From Pogostemon cablin (Eukaryota > Streptophyta > Magnoliopsida > Lamiales > Lamiaceae), in contig CM042955.1 in assembly GCA_023678885.1 (NCBI GenBank), positions 34,194,088 through 34,258,087 of the forward strand: 64,000 nucleotides of DNA. Direction: 5' to 3'. Under the pieces are notes generated by a model, which was not told the origin of the DNA, ran no database searches, and saw nothing but the letters and a program-made list of their open reading frames with translations. Positions 11,990 through 23,675 of this stretch are shown here, one piece after another (the stretch's first letter is position 1; the number at the start of each line of letters is the position of its first letter). The translations under genes and the position numbers were made by a program.

Positions 11990-12790
11990 GTTGTCACTCA
12001 GCCGAATCTACCAGTACGCCGCCGGATATGGCCATACCTGTCGACCGCTCGTCGTCCAGCCGCGCCGGGCGTCCACCGCCATCAGCTATCAGCCGCCGAA
12101 GCCCGCAGTAGCAAGTGAGCGATGGGAGTTGCTGCAAACAGCTCTCCACTGCGCCACGTCGCCGGAGCTGGTCGGGTCTGCCGCAATGTCGCCGCCGAAA
12201 GAAGAGACGACAGCCGATGCCCGCCAAGCACGCGCTACCGCGCCCCTCGCCGAAACCCACCGCCCCGTGCGCGTCGCTACTGCCGAAAGCACATAGCAGC
12301 TGCTGCGGTGAGCAGTCGCCGGAAAGCAACGCACCACCGCACCGATCGTCTTGTCGCCAGCCGCTGCTGCTGCAAATTGATTTGTAGCTCCCTCAGCCAC
12401 CGGGAGCAGACGCCGCCACCCATATCGCTGCTGCCTGCCGCTACCAACTACCCGCATCAGCTGCCAGCCGGAGAAGCCCTCATCAGCCGCGCCAGCTGCA
12501 GAAAATGCAAAGGTCTTTGCCACGTTGAGCCTGGGGTCCTCAGCGATCACCGGATCTTCCAAACGCTCTCCAGCCAAAACGTCGTACCGCTCGGCCGCTC
12601 CCGAAAATCCACACCATCGCCTCTCCACACAGTCGTTCAATCCTCCACTGCCCATCGTGGACCGCCTGTGACTATCGCCAGAAGGTGCGCCGGGTCTTCA
12701 CCAGCGGACGGCACTGTAGCCGTCGCCGGATCCTCCTTCACCGGTCTGGTCGATCGTCGGTAACAGCCATTACTAAGGGTCGTAACACCA
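11990..12790 (+). other. GC-rich, CpG-rich block inside the Tat 3' region
   Basis: Base composition changes sharply from AT-rich to GC-rich here, with many CCGCC, GCCGCC and CGCCGG words and open frames on both strands. No translated frame resembles a known protein; the longest (12122-12763) is a low-complexity Arg/Pro/Ala/Ser sequence. The block resembles the GC-rich core of the mariner-like element at 15655-16040 in word content. It could be captured host 5' exon or leader sequence, or a normal part of this Tat family's tail. Confidence 0.55.
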
Positions 12791-12869
12791 CCATGTATGT
12801 TGCTGCAAATCGCCGCCGATCTGATCCCATCAACACTACATACTACCGCCTCAATCTCCCACTTTCGGC

Positions 12870-13665
12870 AATACGGGACAATAACGTGGAGGCTAAATAT
12901 ACATCGAGGCTCGTCGTAGATTTTCTCAGACGAGAAAGAGGGGCGAGGACAAGGCTCGCTGTCGATTTCTCAGAAGAGAAAGAATAGCAAGGATGAGACT
13001 CGCCCATGAGTTTTCTCAGACGAGAAAGAGGTGCGAGGACAAGGCTCGCTGTCGATTTCTCAGAAGAGAAAGAATAGCAAGGATGTGGCTCGCCCATGAG
13101 TTTTCTCAGACGAGAAAGAGGGGCGAGGACAAGGCTCGCTGTCGATTTCTCAGAAGAGAAAGAATAGCAAGGACGAGGCTCGCCGTAGATTTTCTCAGAC
13201 GAGAAAGAGGGGCGAGGACAAGCCTCGCTGTCGATTTCTCAGAAGAGAAAGAATAGCAAGGATGAGGTTCGCCCATGAATTTTCTCAGATGAGAAAGAGG
13301 GGCGAGAACAAGGCTCGCTATCGATTTCTCAGAAGAGAAAGAATAGCAAGGACGAGGCTCGCCGTAGATTTTCTCAGACGAGAAAGAGGGGCGAGGACAA
13401 GGCTCGCTGTCGATTTCTCAGAAGAGAAAGAATAACAAGGATGAGGTTCGCCCATGAATTTTCTCAGACGAGAAAGAGGGGCGAGGACAAGGCTCGCTGT
13501 CGATTTCTCAGAAGAGAAAGAATAGCAAGGACAAGGCTCGCCGTAGATTTTCTCAGACGAGAAAGAGGGGCGAGGACAAGGCTCGCTGTCGATTTCTCAG
13601 AAGAGAAAGAATAGCAAGGATGAGGTTCGCCCATGATTTTCTCAGACGAGAAAGAGGGGCGAGGA
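12870..13665 (+). repeat. 90-base tandem array with paired hairpins
   Basis: TTTTCTCAGACGAGAAAG recurs at 12921, 13011, 13101, 13190, 13280, 13369, 13459, 13548 and 13637, so the unit is 89-90 bases. Each unit has a second half with TTTCTCAGAAGAGAAAG. Both words can form a short stem (TTTCTC/GAGAAA) with a 4-5 base loop. From 13190 on, the unit ends alternate between CCGTAGA and CCCATGA, giving a 179-base higher-order repeat. Because 90 is divisible by 3, some spurious frames stay open. Confidence 0.9.
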
Positions 13666-14110
13666 CAAGCAGGTTACTAAATTCTTGGTCGGAAGCAAGA
13701 GCAACAAGCAAGAAATAAAAAAAAATAAACAGTTCAAAAGTAGATGAGCAAATTAAAGAATTGAAAGCTTACACTTGTAACTTGAATTACTTGGATGGTG
13801 TTTGATTGGTGCTTGTCTAAGTCAAAAGTCTTGTTGGATGTCTTTGATGAAAAAAAAATTGAGTTCATGAGCCATTATTATATAGTAGTGGACTCATGAA
13901 TAATTGTGGAAACTACTAGTGGACTCATGGTTAATTATGGAGATTATTGTGAGGTGCGCAATCTCTACAAAATTGTAAGAGATTCTTTACTACAAATAAC
14001 TTTGATAATTTTGGGTAAGATTCATGAAATCTTGGTGAACAAGAAACAAATCTTTTGCGATTCCTTCACAACAAGACATTCTGTCAGTGAACAAATCGCA
14101 AGGGGGCATT
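13666..14110 (+). other. Tat spacer and polypurine tract
   Basis: This is AT-rich non-coding DNA ending with CGCAAGGGGGCATT, the expected plus-strand primer, directly before the LTR start at 14111. Confidence 0.6.
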
Positions 14111-15017
14111 TGTAAGCAATTAAAATTCACGGTCCAATCAAATGGCGACACATGGATTTTATTGATTAGATATCAATTTTAATTTATTATATTTTATTTT
14201 GGGGATTTAATAAATTAATTCATAAAATAGATTAATAAATAATTGATAATTAATTTAATACCCAACAAATTAAGTAGGGTTTAAATTAAGTAAAACTTGA
14301 CCCCTAAGTTAAGTAAAGCATGGAAGGTTCCAGAATCAGGTCAAATTAAGCAATGACCAATCAAGCTGTGATATATATGGAAAGGCCTAAGCCCGCAGAA
14401 CCAGGCCAAATCTATCTTGGACCAATCAGATTGCAAGTTATTTATGGGACATGCTCATCCTTCACCTATATAAAGAGCCCTCCTTCATTCATTACAGACA
14501 CTAAAAAAAATACTTGAAGACATAAACGCTCTGAAGAGATCAAGAATACGAGCAGTGCTCCCTTGATATCTTCAAGCATCTTCAAGTCAAGAACGATAAA
14601 CGATTCGAGATTAAGGTGTGGAGCCCCCTAAATTAAGCGTTCTTCATATACTGAGTTCTTCGGTGTTCTTCGCGCCAAGAACAGCATACGATCCAGGATT
14701 AAGGTGCTAAGCCCCCCAGATCGAGTGTTCTTCGGATCAAGTACGTTTAATCCAAACAAAGGCTCGACGCTTCTGGATTAATGTTATAAGATCCCAAATC
14801 CGAGTTCGGACAAGCTTCAACTGAAGATCCGACTCAATACACACAGTCAACGCGGTCAACACACAAGTCAAGTCAAAGTCAAAGTCCAAATTGGTTTGAG
14901 AGAAGAATCAGAGGATTGATAGAGATTGTTCCTAAATTTTCAAGTTCAATCCGTCTGGATTATTATTGTAATTCTTTTATATTTATTTTATTATAAATAC
15001 AAAAATTTATTGTTACA
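14111..15017 (+). repeat. 3' LTR of Tat element C (about 907 bp)
   Basis: The start TGTAAGCA follows the purine tract; the end ACA at 15015-15017 is my best estimate, because no second LTR is in the window to compare. TATATAAA at 14467-14474 followed by GAGCCC is a good promoter candidate. The transcribed part holds a tandem duplication of about 110 bases (two modules containing CAAGAAC, GATTAAGGTG, AGCCCCC and GTTCTTC). Poly(A)-signal-like ATAAATA occurs near the end. Confidence 0.65.
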
Positions 15018-15222
15018 ATACTACGACGGGAAGACTGCTGGAATTGGGATTAGAAAGTTTGCAGGAGAAAAGAAAATTTGTTGATGAATATAGAGTGTGT
15101 ATGTAATAATTTAAGGGTAATTTAGATTTTTCAAAAATATATTTTTTAATTAAATAAAAATAGAGTGTGTATTTAATAGCAGGAGGTGTGCATTTAAGAT
15201 TAGCCTTAATTAAAACTACATG
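15018..15222. other. Short intergenic stretch without recognisable features
   Basis: AT-rich sequence with two copies of TAGAGTGTGTAT about 70 bases apart. I see no gene. Confidence 0.5.
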
Positions 15223-16605
15223 CTCCCTCAATCCCACAACCTTTCACACTTTCTTTATTTATTTGTCCCATAATATTCTTCACACTTTAAAAAAAGAAAA
15301 ATTATTTTATCCAACAACAACAAAAGTTACTTTAATTTTAAATTTGCCACACATTTTTCACATACATACCATTACTTTATATTTCCTCCGTCCCTCTGAT
15401 AAGTGTCCACTTTGCCATTTTGGTCCGTCCCACTACAAAATGTCTATTTTTTATTTTGGTAATAATGGGTCCCACCTCAATTTACAATACCCCATTAAAT
15501 CACATAAAATTACACCTTCTGCCATTGATTTAAATTTATTACACCATTAATTATAACATATATATACACACTGCCTAATAAGCATAATAATTCTTTTTAA
15601 TTCTCTAAATCCCAAATCTGCGTGATTCATTCTTCATCTCTCATCTTCTTCTCACGATGAGTACCAAACTCCGTCGACCACCACAGCATCCCAAGGCCGC
15701 CTGTTGCCGGAGTACCACCGACAGTCGCTGCTCGCCCATCCAGCCTCGTTGACCGCCGCTCGTCCACCTTCAGCCTCGATGATCGCCACTCGCCCACCTC
15801 TAACCTCCCCGACCGCCGCTAAAGGATTGATAGCTGAGTGCTGCCACGCAGCGCAAACCAGATTCTTCGCCGGATGTCACCGCCAGTAACACGAGCCCTC
15901 GCGAACCTCGTCGATCGAGCCCAACGCGATCTAGCCACTGAAGAAGTCTCACTGCCGGATTTTGTCGCTCAGCCTCTAGTCGCTGCTGACCATTGACCCC
16001 CATCTGCCGGATCTGCCGCAACACCCTGGATCTGCCATTTGACATGGCAAAAGCGTTGGATGATTCCAGATCTAATGGTTTAATGGATCTACCCAGTAAC
16101 GCGATTCCAGATCCGATGACCAAAGTGTTGGATGCTTCCCTATCTGTTTAATTATTTGTTGATTTTGTGCTTTTTTATCAACTTTTTGTTTAATTATTTG
16201 GTTCACTGCTCGATCGGAGAGAGGGCAACGAAAGCCTCTCTCTGGAAAATTCTAAAGCCTAACTTTTTTTTTATTAATTTGTTGATTTTGTGCTTTTTTT
16301 TAGTTATTTGTTGATTTTGGTTGTTCATAAAATAAGACTGTTGTTTTAATTATCAGGGGAGAATTAATGGTAAGGGTAAATTGGGAAATATCATTTTAAA
16401 TCTGCCCACTACACATAAAATATAATACTCCTTAATCTACGCAAGAAAAGTAAACGGACACTTTTCTGAGGAACGGAGGGATTACCTTTTTATTACCTAA
16501 AAATACTACAATACCTTTTAAAGTCAATAAAGTTGATCAAAAAGTTGAAATTTTCTTAAACAACATGAAATAGTAAATGTGACGTGTATTGTGGAATGAA
16601 GGGAG
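15223..16605. mobile_element. Outer mariner/Stowaway-like non-autonomous element
   Basis: Left end CTCCCTCAATCCCACAACC and right end ...GTGGAATGAAGGGAG are inverted repeats of the Stowaway/mariner type. TA follows the right end (16606-16607); TG precedes the left end, a likely one-base change of the TA target duplication. No transposase is present. It carries a second, related element inside it. Confidence 0.75.
15382..16482. mobile_element. Inner mariner/Stowaway-like element with GC-rich cargo
   Basis: Terminal inverted repeats TTTCCTCCGTCCCTCTGATA (left) and the complement of ATCCCTCCGTTCCTCAGAAA (right) are flanked by TA on both sides (15380-15381 and 16483-16484). The element is 1101 bp, far longer than a typical Stowaway MITE. 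Its middle (about 15655-16040) is a GC-rich block with many CCGCC and GCCGG words and no recognisable protein. Confidence 0.8.
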
Positions 16606-16636
16606 TATTATCTATTCCTGCGGTTCACGAAAGAGT

Positions 16637-18058
16637 TAGTTTTTGTGAGACGGGTCATTAGAGAGACGGGTGGTGAGACGGTTTAGTCCACCTTATTTTT
16701 TATAATTTAATATTATATTAAATATTATTTTATGGTTAGTCAATCCACTATCCTAATTAATTCTTAAATTTTAGGATTAATCATTAATGTTTTCTGTGTG
16801 ATTTATGGGATGAATAATGATTAATTAATGCTCGTTCAATTTAGCAGTTTCTAAATTTATGGGATGAATTCAAATCATTAATTTTTTTAAGTGACCATTT
16901 TTTCACTCCGATGAATTATTGTTGAAAATCATAAATCGTCCTCATCAATGCTCGTGTACGTTACATGTGTTATAGTATGTCGTGGGATGAGTTATTGTGT
17001 CTTACCTGGAAGAATATTTTGGTGGTGTTATAGTATGTCGTTTCTGTATTATTGTGTGCAATGTAAGTGCTATAGTATGTCAACTAAAAATATATTTTGG
17101 TTTTTTTATAGTATGTCAAACCCGTGTTATAATATATAATTTTTGTGTTATTGTATGTTACCTGAAATAATATTTCATTGGTGTCGTAATACGTCGTTCC
17201 CGTGTTATAATATTTTATGTTTGTGTTGTAATATCTTATCTAAAAGTGTATTTTGTATGTCTCATAGTACATCGTTTTTGTGTTATAGTATGTTCTAATC
17301 TAAAAGTGTATTACATATGTCTCATAGTATATCATTTTCATGTGAAATGACATACTATAACATAAAAATAACATATTATAGCATTCACATGGTAAAATCA
17401 CATCCATTTCTGTCTACTATAGCGAACAAATAATATACTTTAACACAAAAATAACATATTATAGCATTCACATGGTAAAATCACTCGCATGTCTCTCTAA
17501 CAAACTATGACATACTATAGTGATCAAATGGCATATTATAACATAAAACGAACATACTACAACATTCAACTCATATAATGACATTTCACATACAATAACA
17601 AGCATATAACAACCTCACACCAATTCGCGACATACTATAAGAACGAAAGCATTAACACACCTTCAACGATATTTTCATCGAACTCGTAATACGGAACAAA
17701 TCCATGGATTCCCCTTTTATGTTATAACAAAATTGAAGACGATTCACCGGAGAAACACTGGACAAGGACGACCAACTAGGTTTTATGTTTGTTCGTGGAT
17801 TCATACCAATATCGACGGCCAACAGCGAAACATCAATGTCCACGATCCATTCGCCGATTGAAATGTAAAGGGATGATTGGCCGGATGTGAAGAATGTAAT
17901 GAAAATGGTTACTCATCCATGCAGAAATCATTAATGATTAATCCCTAAAATTTAGGAACTAATTAAGATAGTGGATTGACTAATAGTAATATTAATATAT
18001 AATATAATATAATATTGAATTATAGAAAATAGTTTGAGTTAATCGTCTTTGACCCATC
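16637..18058. mobile_element. Long-inverted-repeat DNA transposon, left part
   Basis: The left arm (GTGAGACGGGTCATTAGAG at 16645 through TTAGTCAATCCACTATC near 16738 to ATTAATG near 16791) is the inverse of a right arm made of 17929-18058 plus 41057-41100. The arms pair over more than 150 bases. The right arm is interrupted by retrotransposon A. No transposase frame is seen. The superfamily is unclear; long terminal repeats would fit a Mutator-like or foldback element. Confidence 0.75.
16960..17640. repeat. Foldback array of TATAGTATGTC / GACATACTATA motifs
   Basis: From about 16970 to 17335 the word TTATAGTATGTC and variants recur on the plus strand, separated by 40-60 bases. From 17345 to 17640 the reverse complement (GACATACTATAACAT) recurs instead. 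The two halves face each other around about 17340, so the interior of this transposon could fold into a long imperfect hairpin. Confidence 0.8.
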
Positions 18059-19944
18059 TGTTTAGTGTGAAAATCTACATGTTTTAGGGTCTGATTTAGC
18101 ACTGTTGTGTGGAATTTATATCCATATTTGAGCATCTTTTGATTGAATTGCATATATTTGTGTTATAGTACTTGTGAGGTGTTATTTTATGTTTTTAAGT
18201 AGAAAACGGGGGTAAAAAGAGAAAAAATGGAAGTCGGGAGCAAAGTTGAGAGAAGGACAGCAGCCGGCACAACTCATGCCAGCCAAGAAGGGTACTCGTG
18301 CTGACCAAAAGTAGCACTCATGCCGGCCATATGCAGACGACTGGCCACAATCGCCCAGCACGCCCCGGAGGAGCACCACTCGTGCCTCATTTTGCACGAC
18401 TCGTGCCTTACTCAAATGGAAAATTTTTCAAGTGTTATTTATATTGTTGAAATCCAAGGAAGAGAGGATCGATTGAGCGCAAAAATTACCTCAATCAGAG
18501 ATCAGATGAAGAAGTTATGAGTAAAACCGTGAGATCGCGCAGGCTGTCAACGGGTGGCACGACCCGTGCCATGCGCGGCACGACTCGTGCCGTGTGCCCA
18601 GCCAGCACCCGTGCGGCCCAGCTGCCGAGAAATGCATACGTCCATGGTCGGTACGACTTGTGCCACCCCTGGCACAACTCGTGCCACTGCCCAGCGAGGC
18701 CTAGTCGTCGTTTTTCATCGTTTTCTTGGTCCGTTTATATTTTTTACGTGAAAAGCCCACTTTTGAGTCAGAATTTGGGAATTATCAGTCCTCAACTATA
18801 AAAGGAGCCCTTGGGGTGTTCCAAACCCTAACTCTCCATAACTCTCCACAACCCTTCATACTTTTCCATTTCATACCCTACCATAATAACGTCACCATCC
18901 CATCCACCCATCCCTGAGAATTCATCAGTGTTGCTTACTTGAGAAGGAGAACAAGAAGGTTCAGAATCACAGAAGAGAGAATGGAGAATCATGCCACATC
19001 TAGGGTTTTTCTTGTTCTTTCTTTTGAGCTTTTGAATTATAGACTTATGGCTATGCCTTCATACCTAACCATGTGTGTTGTCTGTAACACCATGGAGTAG
19101 TACTTCTTGGATAGTGCTAGGTTTTGAAGGTTGAATTAGTTTGAATTGATGATCTAGAATAGGTTGGATACCTGCAGTATACTTATTCCCTTATTAATGC
19201 TTTGAATTTTGACTTATATTTTTGTCTTATATGATCTGTCCTCATGCATGTATATATCATTGTCTTATGCATATTTATGCTTGTTGCTTGTGTTATATAA
19301 GAATTATATTTGTCAACTTGTTATGGGTAAATGAGATCTAACCATATAACCTTTACTCATTAGAAAAATTAATATTAAATACTTAATATATCTATTAATT
19401 ACTATTCTAGAGGATTTAGTTTCTTAGATTATTAGGTGGGAATTAGAGTTAATTCTTAAGTACCTATAAAGGAAAGTCTAGTGCTCTAGCCTATTAGGAA
19501 TTTTGCATGAAGTACCTAGAAAGGGAGTATGAATTATTCTTCTGCATCTGAGGGTTTAAACCAGGTTTATGTTTTAAGTTTACTTTAAAAGAGGGATTTA
19601 ACATAGTTAAGTGATTGCTTTCATAAGAACTGCAGGGATTCTACCGACTATCTAGTAATTTGATTTGAACGATTTAACTGGATTTCCTAGTGCTATCTAT
19701 CTTCTCTCTTGAACACTTTCATATTTAGTTTATCTGCTATTTTATATTATTAGTAATTATTTCCTGCTTTCTTAGGTTTAATTAAATTAACTTATAAACT
19801 CAGATTTGTCTTAGGTTAGAGTTGTCATAAATAGATTAAATAGTAAGTTTAGAATTATCCTTTGGGTTCGATAGTAGACTTGGTCTCATGCTGAACTGCA
19901 ATTGATTCCCTACACTTGGGGACACACAAAAAGGTGAAAAAGCA
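18059..19944 (+). repeat. 5' LTR of element A (1886 bp)
   Basis: It starts TGTTTAGTGTG and ends AAGCA, boundaries fixed by comparison with the second copy. TATAAAAG at 18797-18804 is the likely promoter. Upstream of it (18253-18690) is a dense cluster of GGCACGACTCGTGCC-type palindromic motifs. The LTR sits in the right arm of the long-inverted-repeat transposon. Confidence 0.88.
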
Positions 19945-19966
19945 AAAGGCGCCATTGCCAAGGATA
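19945..19966 (+). promoter_or_regulatory. Primer-binding site of element A (degenerate tRNA-Asp type)
   Basis: GGCGCCATTGCCAAGGA lies 3 bases after the LTR end. The usual Athila site, complementary to the 3' end of tRNA-Asp, reads TGGCGCCGTTGCCGGGGA; this copy differs at a few positions, all transitions. Confidence 0.7.
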
Positions 19967-20101
19967 ATTCCCTAGGCTTTACTATTTAATTCTTTTATGA
20001 TTTATTTTAATTTAGGACATTAAATTTTTAATTGCTTTTATTTTTATTTTTATTTTTATTTAGATCCAAACTATTCTAATCAGCTGTGTGAGAACAGGTG
20101 T

Positions 20102-20158
20102 ATTATCACTAGGTCAAGTGGAATTCCCATTGAACCACTCAACCTAGAACTTGAAGCA
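20102..20158 (+). pseudogene. Start of gag, element A (cut by element B)
   Basis: The 19 codons before the element B insertion read IITRSSGIPIEPLNLELEA, the usual Athila gag N-terminus (TRS...IEPLNLELE). At the place of the start ATG in element B (23676), element A has ATT (20102-20104), so the start codon is lost as well. Confidence 0.7.
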
Positions 20159-20498
20159 TGTTGAGAGTGTAAATTCAGGTGTTTTGGGCTCGGATTTATG
20201 TGGAAATTGAGTACGGTTTGGTCTATTATCAAGATGAATTGGGTTATTTATAGAAAATTCATGAATCAGATGCTACTGAGGCTTTTTGAGCGTATTTATA
20301 CAGAAAAACAGGTCTTAAGGCTCGAAATTGAAAGACACGATTTTTGAGGCATTTTTTGAAGGTTGTTCGACCTTGGAGTCTTGTTCGACCATCATCATTG
20401 TGGCTGTACAAGGGGGCCAAGTCGAGCAAAATGCCCAAAAACTTACAAAAGCATTGCTCGACCAAGGAAGTCCATTCGACCAGAATCATCTTGGTTGA

Positions 20499-22240
20499 TG
20501 ATGAGTGATATTTTCACTTAAATTTTAGTGTCTTTTTATATCCGTTTTCGTATTAGTTTATTCATATTTTATACGTAATTTGATTGTGTTATGTGTTTTT
20601 ATGGAAATATGTGTGAATGAGCTTAAATATATGTAAAACAGGTGAAAATAAGTAAAAATGAAGATGGGAGCTGAAACGAGCAAGAAACGGACTCACGAGA
20701 CCCAACTCGAGTTGCAAGGTGCAACTCGAGTTGAGTTAAGGTCGAGTTGGGGTCCAGAATTTGTCCAGTGAGCCAACTCGAGTTGCAAGGTCCAACTCGA
20801 CTTGCAACTCGAGTCGAGTAAGGAACAGGGCAGCGACCAAAAATTGTACAGTGAGCCAGCTCGACTTACAAGCTGGAACTCAAGTTGCTAGCTCGAGTCG
20901 AGTTGCCTTCTGTAGCCAGTCCAATTTCAGAGCCTCGCAACACGACCAAATAAGCGGATGCACGAGTAGCCAACAAGATTCAAGCTAGGTCTACTCGAGT
21001 TACACACAACGTAGCTCGACTCGTGTTGCAACTCGATTTGGGTAAGGCCAACTCGAGTTGCATGTTTTTGGGCCAAAATTTTGGATTTTCACCTGCCAAT
21101 ATGTGTAAGTGTGTGTAAAAAATCCAACTAATGTTAAATTCATGGCCCAACTTGGGAGGGTATAAATAGCCTCAAGTTCAACATTTGAAGAGAGATTGGA
21201 TATTCCACACAAGGGGTTTCACTTCTACACATAGATCACACACCATTTCCTTCCATTCATATCATCATCTTCATCCATTAACCATCCATTCCATCTACCA
21301 TCATCCCACCATCAAAATCTTCATCCAATTGAAGAAAAGAAGCAAGGAAGAGAGGAAAATTTCAAGGGAAGGAAGGAGATCACCATTGAAGCACTTCAAG
21401 GGAGTTTTCATCCATACTTTGTAGTTAAACCTCATAGTTTCATCATGATTTGTAAGGATCTTAATGTCTATGTTAATTTTCTTTTGAATATGGTAGGCTA
21501 ATCTTCCTTGTGGGATTAGCAACATGAGAGTTGTTGGTTAATTTTGGGGATTTATGTATTTGAATTCATATCTTGATTGGATCTATGATTTTCTACCATT
21601 GATTATTAATTGCTTGATTTGTATGGTTAATTGTCATGAACATGTGATTAGATTGAGAAATCAATTAAATGTTTAGGATAGTTTATTGAATCAATTCATC
21701 ATACACTTCATGTTAATTATAAGTTGTAAAGAGATTGAGAAATCCTTTAGAATTTAGAACCCTTTGATAGAACATATGATTGGTTTGATTGAGAGGTTGA
21801 TTAATCATGTGAAGGGACTCTCATTTCAAGCTTTGTACCTAGTTGTAATTGTTTGTGTGAGAACCAATCCATTGAGCTATTTGATATTCATATCCTACCC
21901 ATCTCGAGAGGGAGTTTAGGTGAACTTAGTGTTGGCCCTTAATCCTATATCCATGATACATATGAATTTGATACATAATTCCTAGAATTACCACTTCTTG
22001 ATTGTTGTTAATCTCATTTTTAATCAATTTGGAAAACCACCTTTCATTTATCTATTTTGTTTGCCAATCATTGTTTACTTGCTTTGGTTATTGTTATTTA
22101 CTTGCTTAAATATCCAAACCATTGATGATTCGTATCTATAAAATTACAAGAAATGTGAGATCGCATAAGCACTAGTACCTACCTCCATGTGGTTTGATAA
22201 ATTATTGAATTGGTCATCCTAACTACAAAATGACTAATCA
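20499..22240 (+). mobile_element. Solo LTR D (1742 bp) with GTTGA target duplication
   Basis: The sequence begins TGATGAGTGA and ends ACTAATCA, flanked by identical GTTGA at 20494-20498 and 22241-22245. Removing it with one GTTGA restores a continuous element B motif. No coding sequence is present, so it is a solo LTR left by recombination. TATAAATA at 21161 lies downstream of a cluster of CTCGAGTTG motifs. A CTCCATGTGGTTTGATAAAT segment near 22190 resembles the 3' ends of LTRs of plant gypsy elements. Confidence 0.9.
20690..21062 (+). repeat. AACTCGAGTTG palindrome cluster in solo LTR D
   Basis: CAACTCGAGTTG and close variants occur more than fifteen times in about 370 bases, ending about 100 bases before the TATA box at 21161. 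The position matches the palindromic clusters of LTRs A and B, but the motif is different. Confidence 0.85.
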
Positions 22241-23567
22241 GTTGACCGAAAGGAGTCTGGTCAAACAAAATGTGCAAAAACTTATAGAAGGGATGTTCGA
22301 CCGGTGTTCGACCAGAAGGTCTTGCTCGACCAATGGAGGTCTGGTTGACCAGAATGGCGCTGATGCTATTTTTGGTAATTTCAAGTTTCTTTTACCAAAT
22401 TCGATGTATGTCTCAAGTAAAAGCCCATCAAAGGTCCGTGAGGAGCACTTTACAAGTATAAAAAAGAATGCAGAGCACATAAAGAAAAGAGTTAGATTCC
22501 ACATCCATCCTACACACATCCAAGCCCTAACTTCAATCTACGGAGCTGTGAAGAGAGGTTCGTCTATCGAACCAAGGGAGAACTAAGTGGAGATTCAAGA
22601 CGGAGAGAGTTGCGACGGCGCCCGCATCCAGGGTTTACTTCACTTCTTAATTTATCGTGTAATTTTCAAGACTATGGGTAAGATCCTACCAACCACCATG
22701 ATTGTTCCTAGATCAATCATGGGCTAGAACGCTTCGGTAGTTCTAGGGTTATGAAGGTTTTATAAGTTAATTTATTTTCCATGTGTAAACTCCGTACAAC
22801 ACTACTTGTGGTTTACTTTATATAAGACTATGCTTTTTAAATTCATACTCACAGTCGTTTTGTGCATCATTAACTGTTATGTAGAGTCTGAATACATATC
22901 TTGGTTATTGGTTGAGTGCGTTCACTGCTGAGCAGAATTACATGTTATAATTCTAAGTGAAGGAATTCCAAAGTCTTATTAGAACTATCTTATATAAATA
23001 CTTGTTAATTGAATACTATTCGGGTTAATAAATAGGATAAAGAGTATAACTTCATAGTACCTATAAAGGGAGATCATATTGGGTTAGAGTACTAAGTGCA
23101 TGGAAAATAATTGATACTGATATTACCTAGAAAGGGGGTGAATTATATCTCTTGCTCCGAGGATATTCACGCGTGTCATATGCTTGTTTGCTTGTGTCTA
23201 TAGAGTGAACTTGCATGGTTTAGTGATGCGTCCATAAACCACAAGGCAGAGTCAGACATCTACGCATGGAAAGAAAATTAATGAATAAAACTGGATGACT
23301 CGAAGAACTACCTAATTTCTCACTTGATCACAGTCGTATTATCTCTACTGCTTATTATTTTAATTGTTATTTTAATTATTCGTTGCTTAGTTACTTAATC
23401 CTCACAATCATATTACTATAATAGTCTTAATAAATTAGAACTTAATTAAATTAATAATAATCCGTCCCTTGGTTTGATAATCACTTGGCTGCCTATCAAA
23501 AATACAATTGACATTCTTTATAATTGGGGATTAATTTTGTGTGTTGAGAAAACGCTCATCAAGTTCT

Positions 23568-23585
23568 TGGCGTCGTTGCCGGGGA
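23568..23585 (+). promoter_or_regulatory. Primer-binding site of element B (tRNA-Asp type)
   Basis: TGGCGTCGTTGCCGGGGA matches the usual tRNA-Asp complementary site (TGGCGCCGTTGCCGGGGA) with one transition, six bases after the LTR. Confidence 0.85.
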
Positions 23586-23675
23586 TGGCATTAATTATTA
23601 GTTTATTATTTCTAGTTTAATTGAGATTGTCTTATTCTTGTCTTGGTTTTCTAACGCTTATTTTTTCTTAGGTGT

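Larger units (their letters stand above)
5179..15017 (+). mobile_element. Element C: Tat-lineage (Ogre/Retand-like) Ty3/gypsy element, 5' part missing
   Basis: The order is gag, protease, RT, RNase H, a second archaeal-type RNase H, integrase, a long repeat-rich 3' region, polypurine tract and 3' LTR. The second RNase H between the first one and integrase is the hallmark of the Tat lineage. The 5' LTR and start of gag are beyond the left edge, separated by the insertion of element 1. The coding region has one frameshift and several in-frame stops, so this copy is inactive. Confidence 0.88.
20159..23561 (+). repeat. 5' LTR of element B, interrupted by solo LTR D
   Basis: It starts TGTTGAGAGTG and ends near CATCA at 23561, six bases before the primer-binding site. 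Without the inserted 1747 bases (solo LTR plus one target copy) it is about 1656 bp. The upstream half carries TTCGACCA / TGGTCGAA motifs (20368-20480 and 22244-22345). TATAAAAA at 22457 is the promoter candidate. Confidence 0.85.

Noticed and set aside
12089..12763. Frames of 188-213 codons on both strands in the GC-rich block
   Set aside because: GC-rich DNA has few stop codons. The peptides are low-complexity Arg/Pro/Ala and match no family I know.
12993..13256. 87-codon frame in the hairpin array
   Set aside because: The unit is 90 bases, so the frame stays open by arithmetic alone.
20690..21062. Possible CRISPR-like or operator array of CTCGAGTTG words
   Set aside because: Spacing is irregular, spacers are made of the same words, and the array lies in the U3 of a plant LTR.
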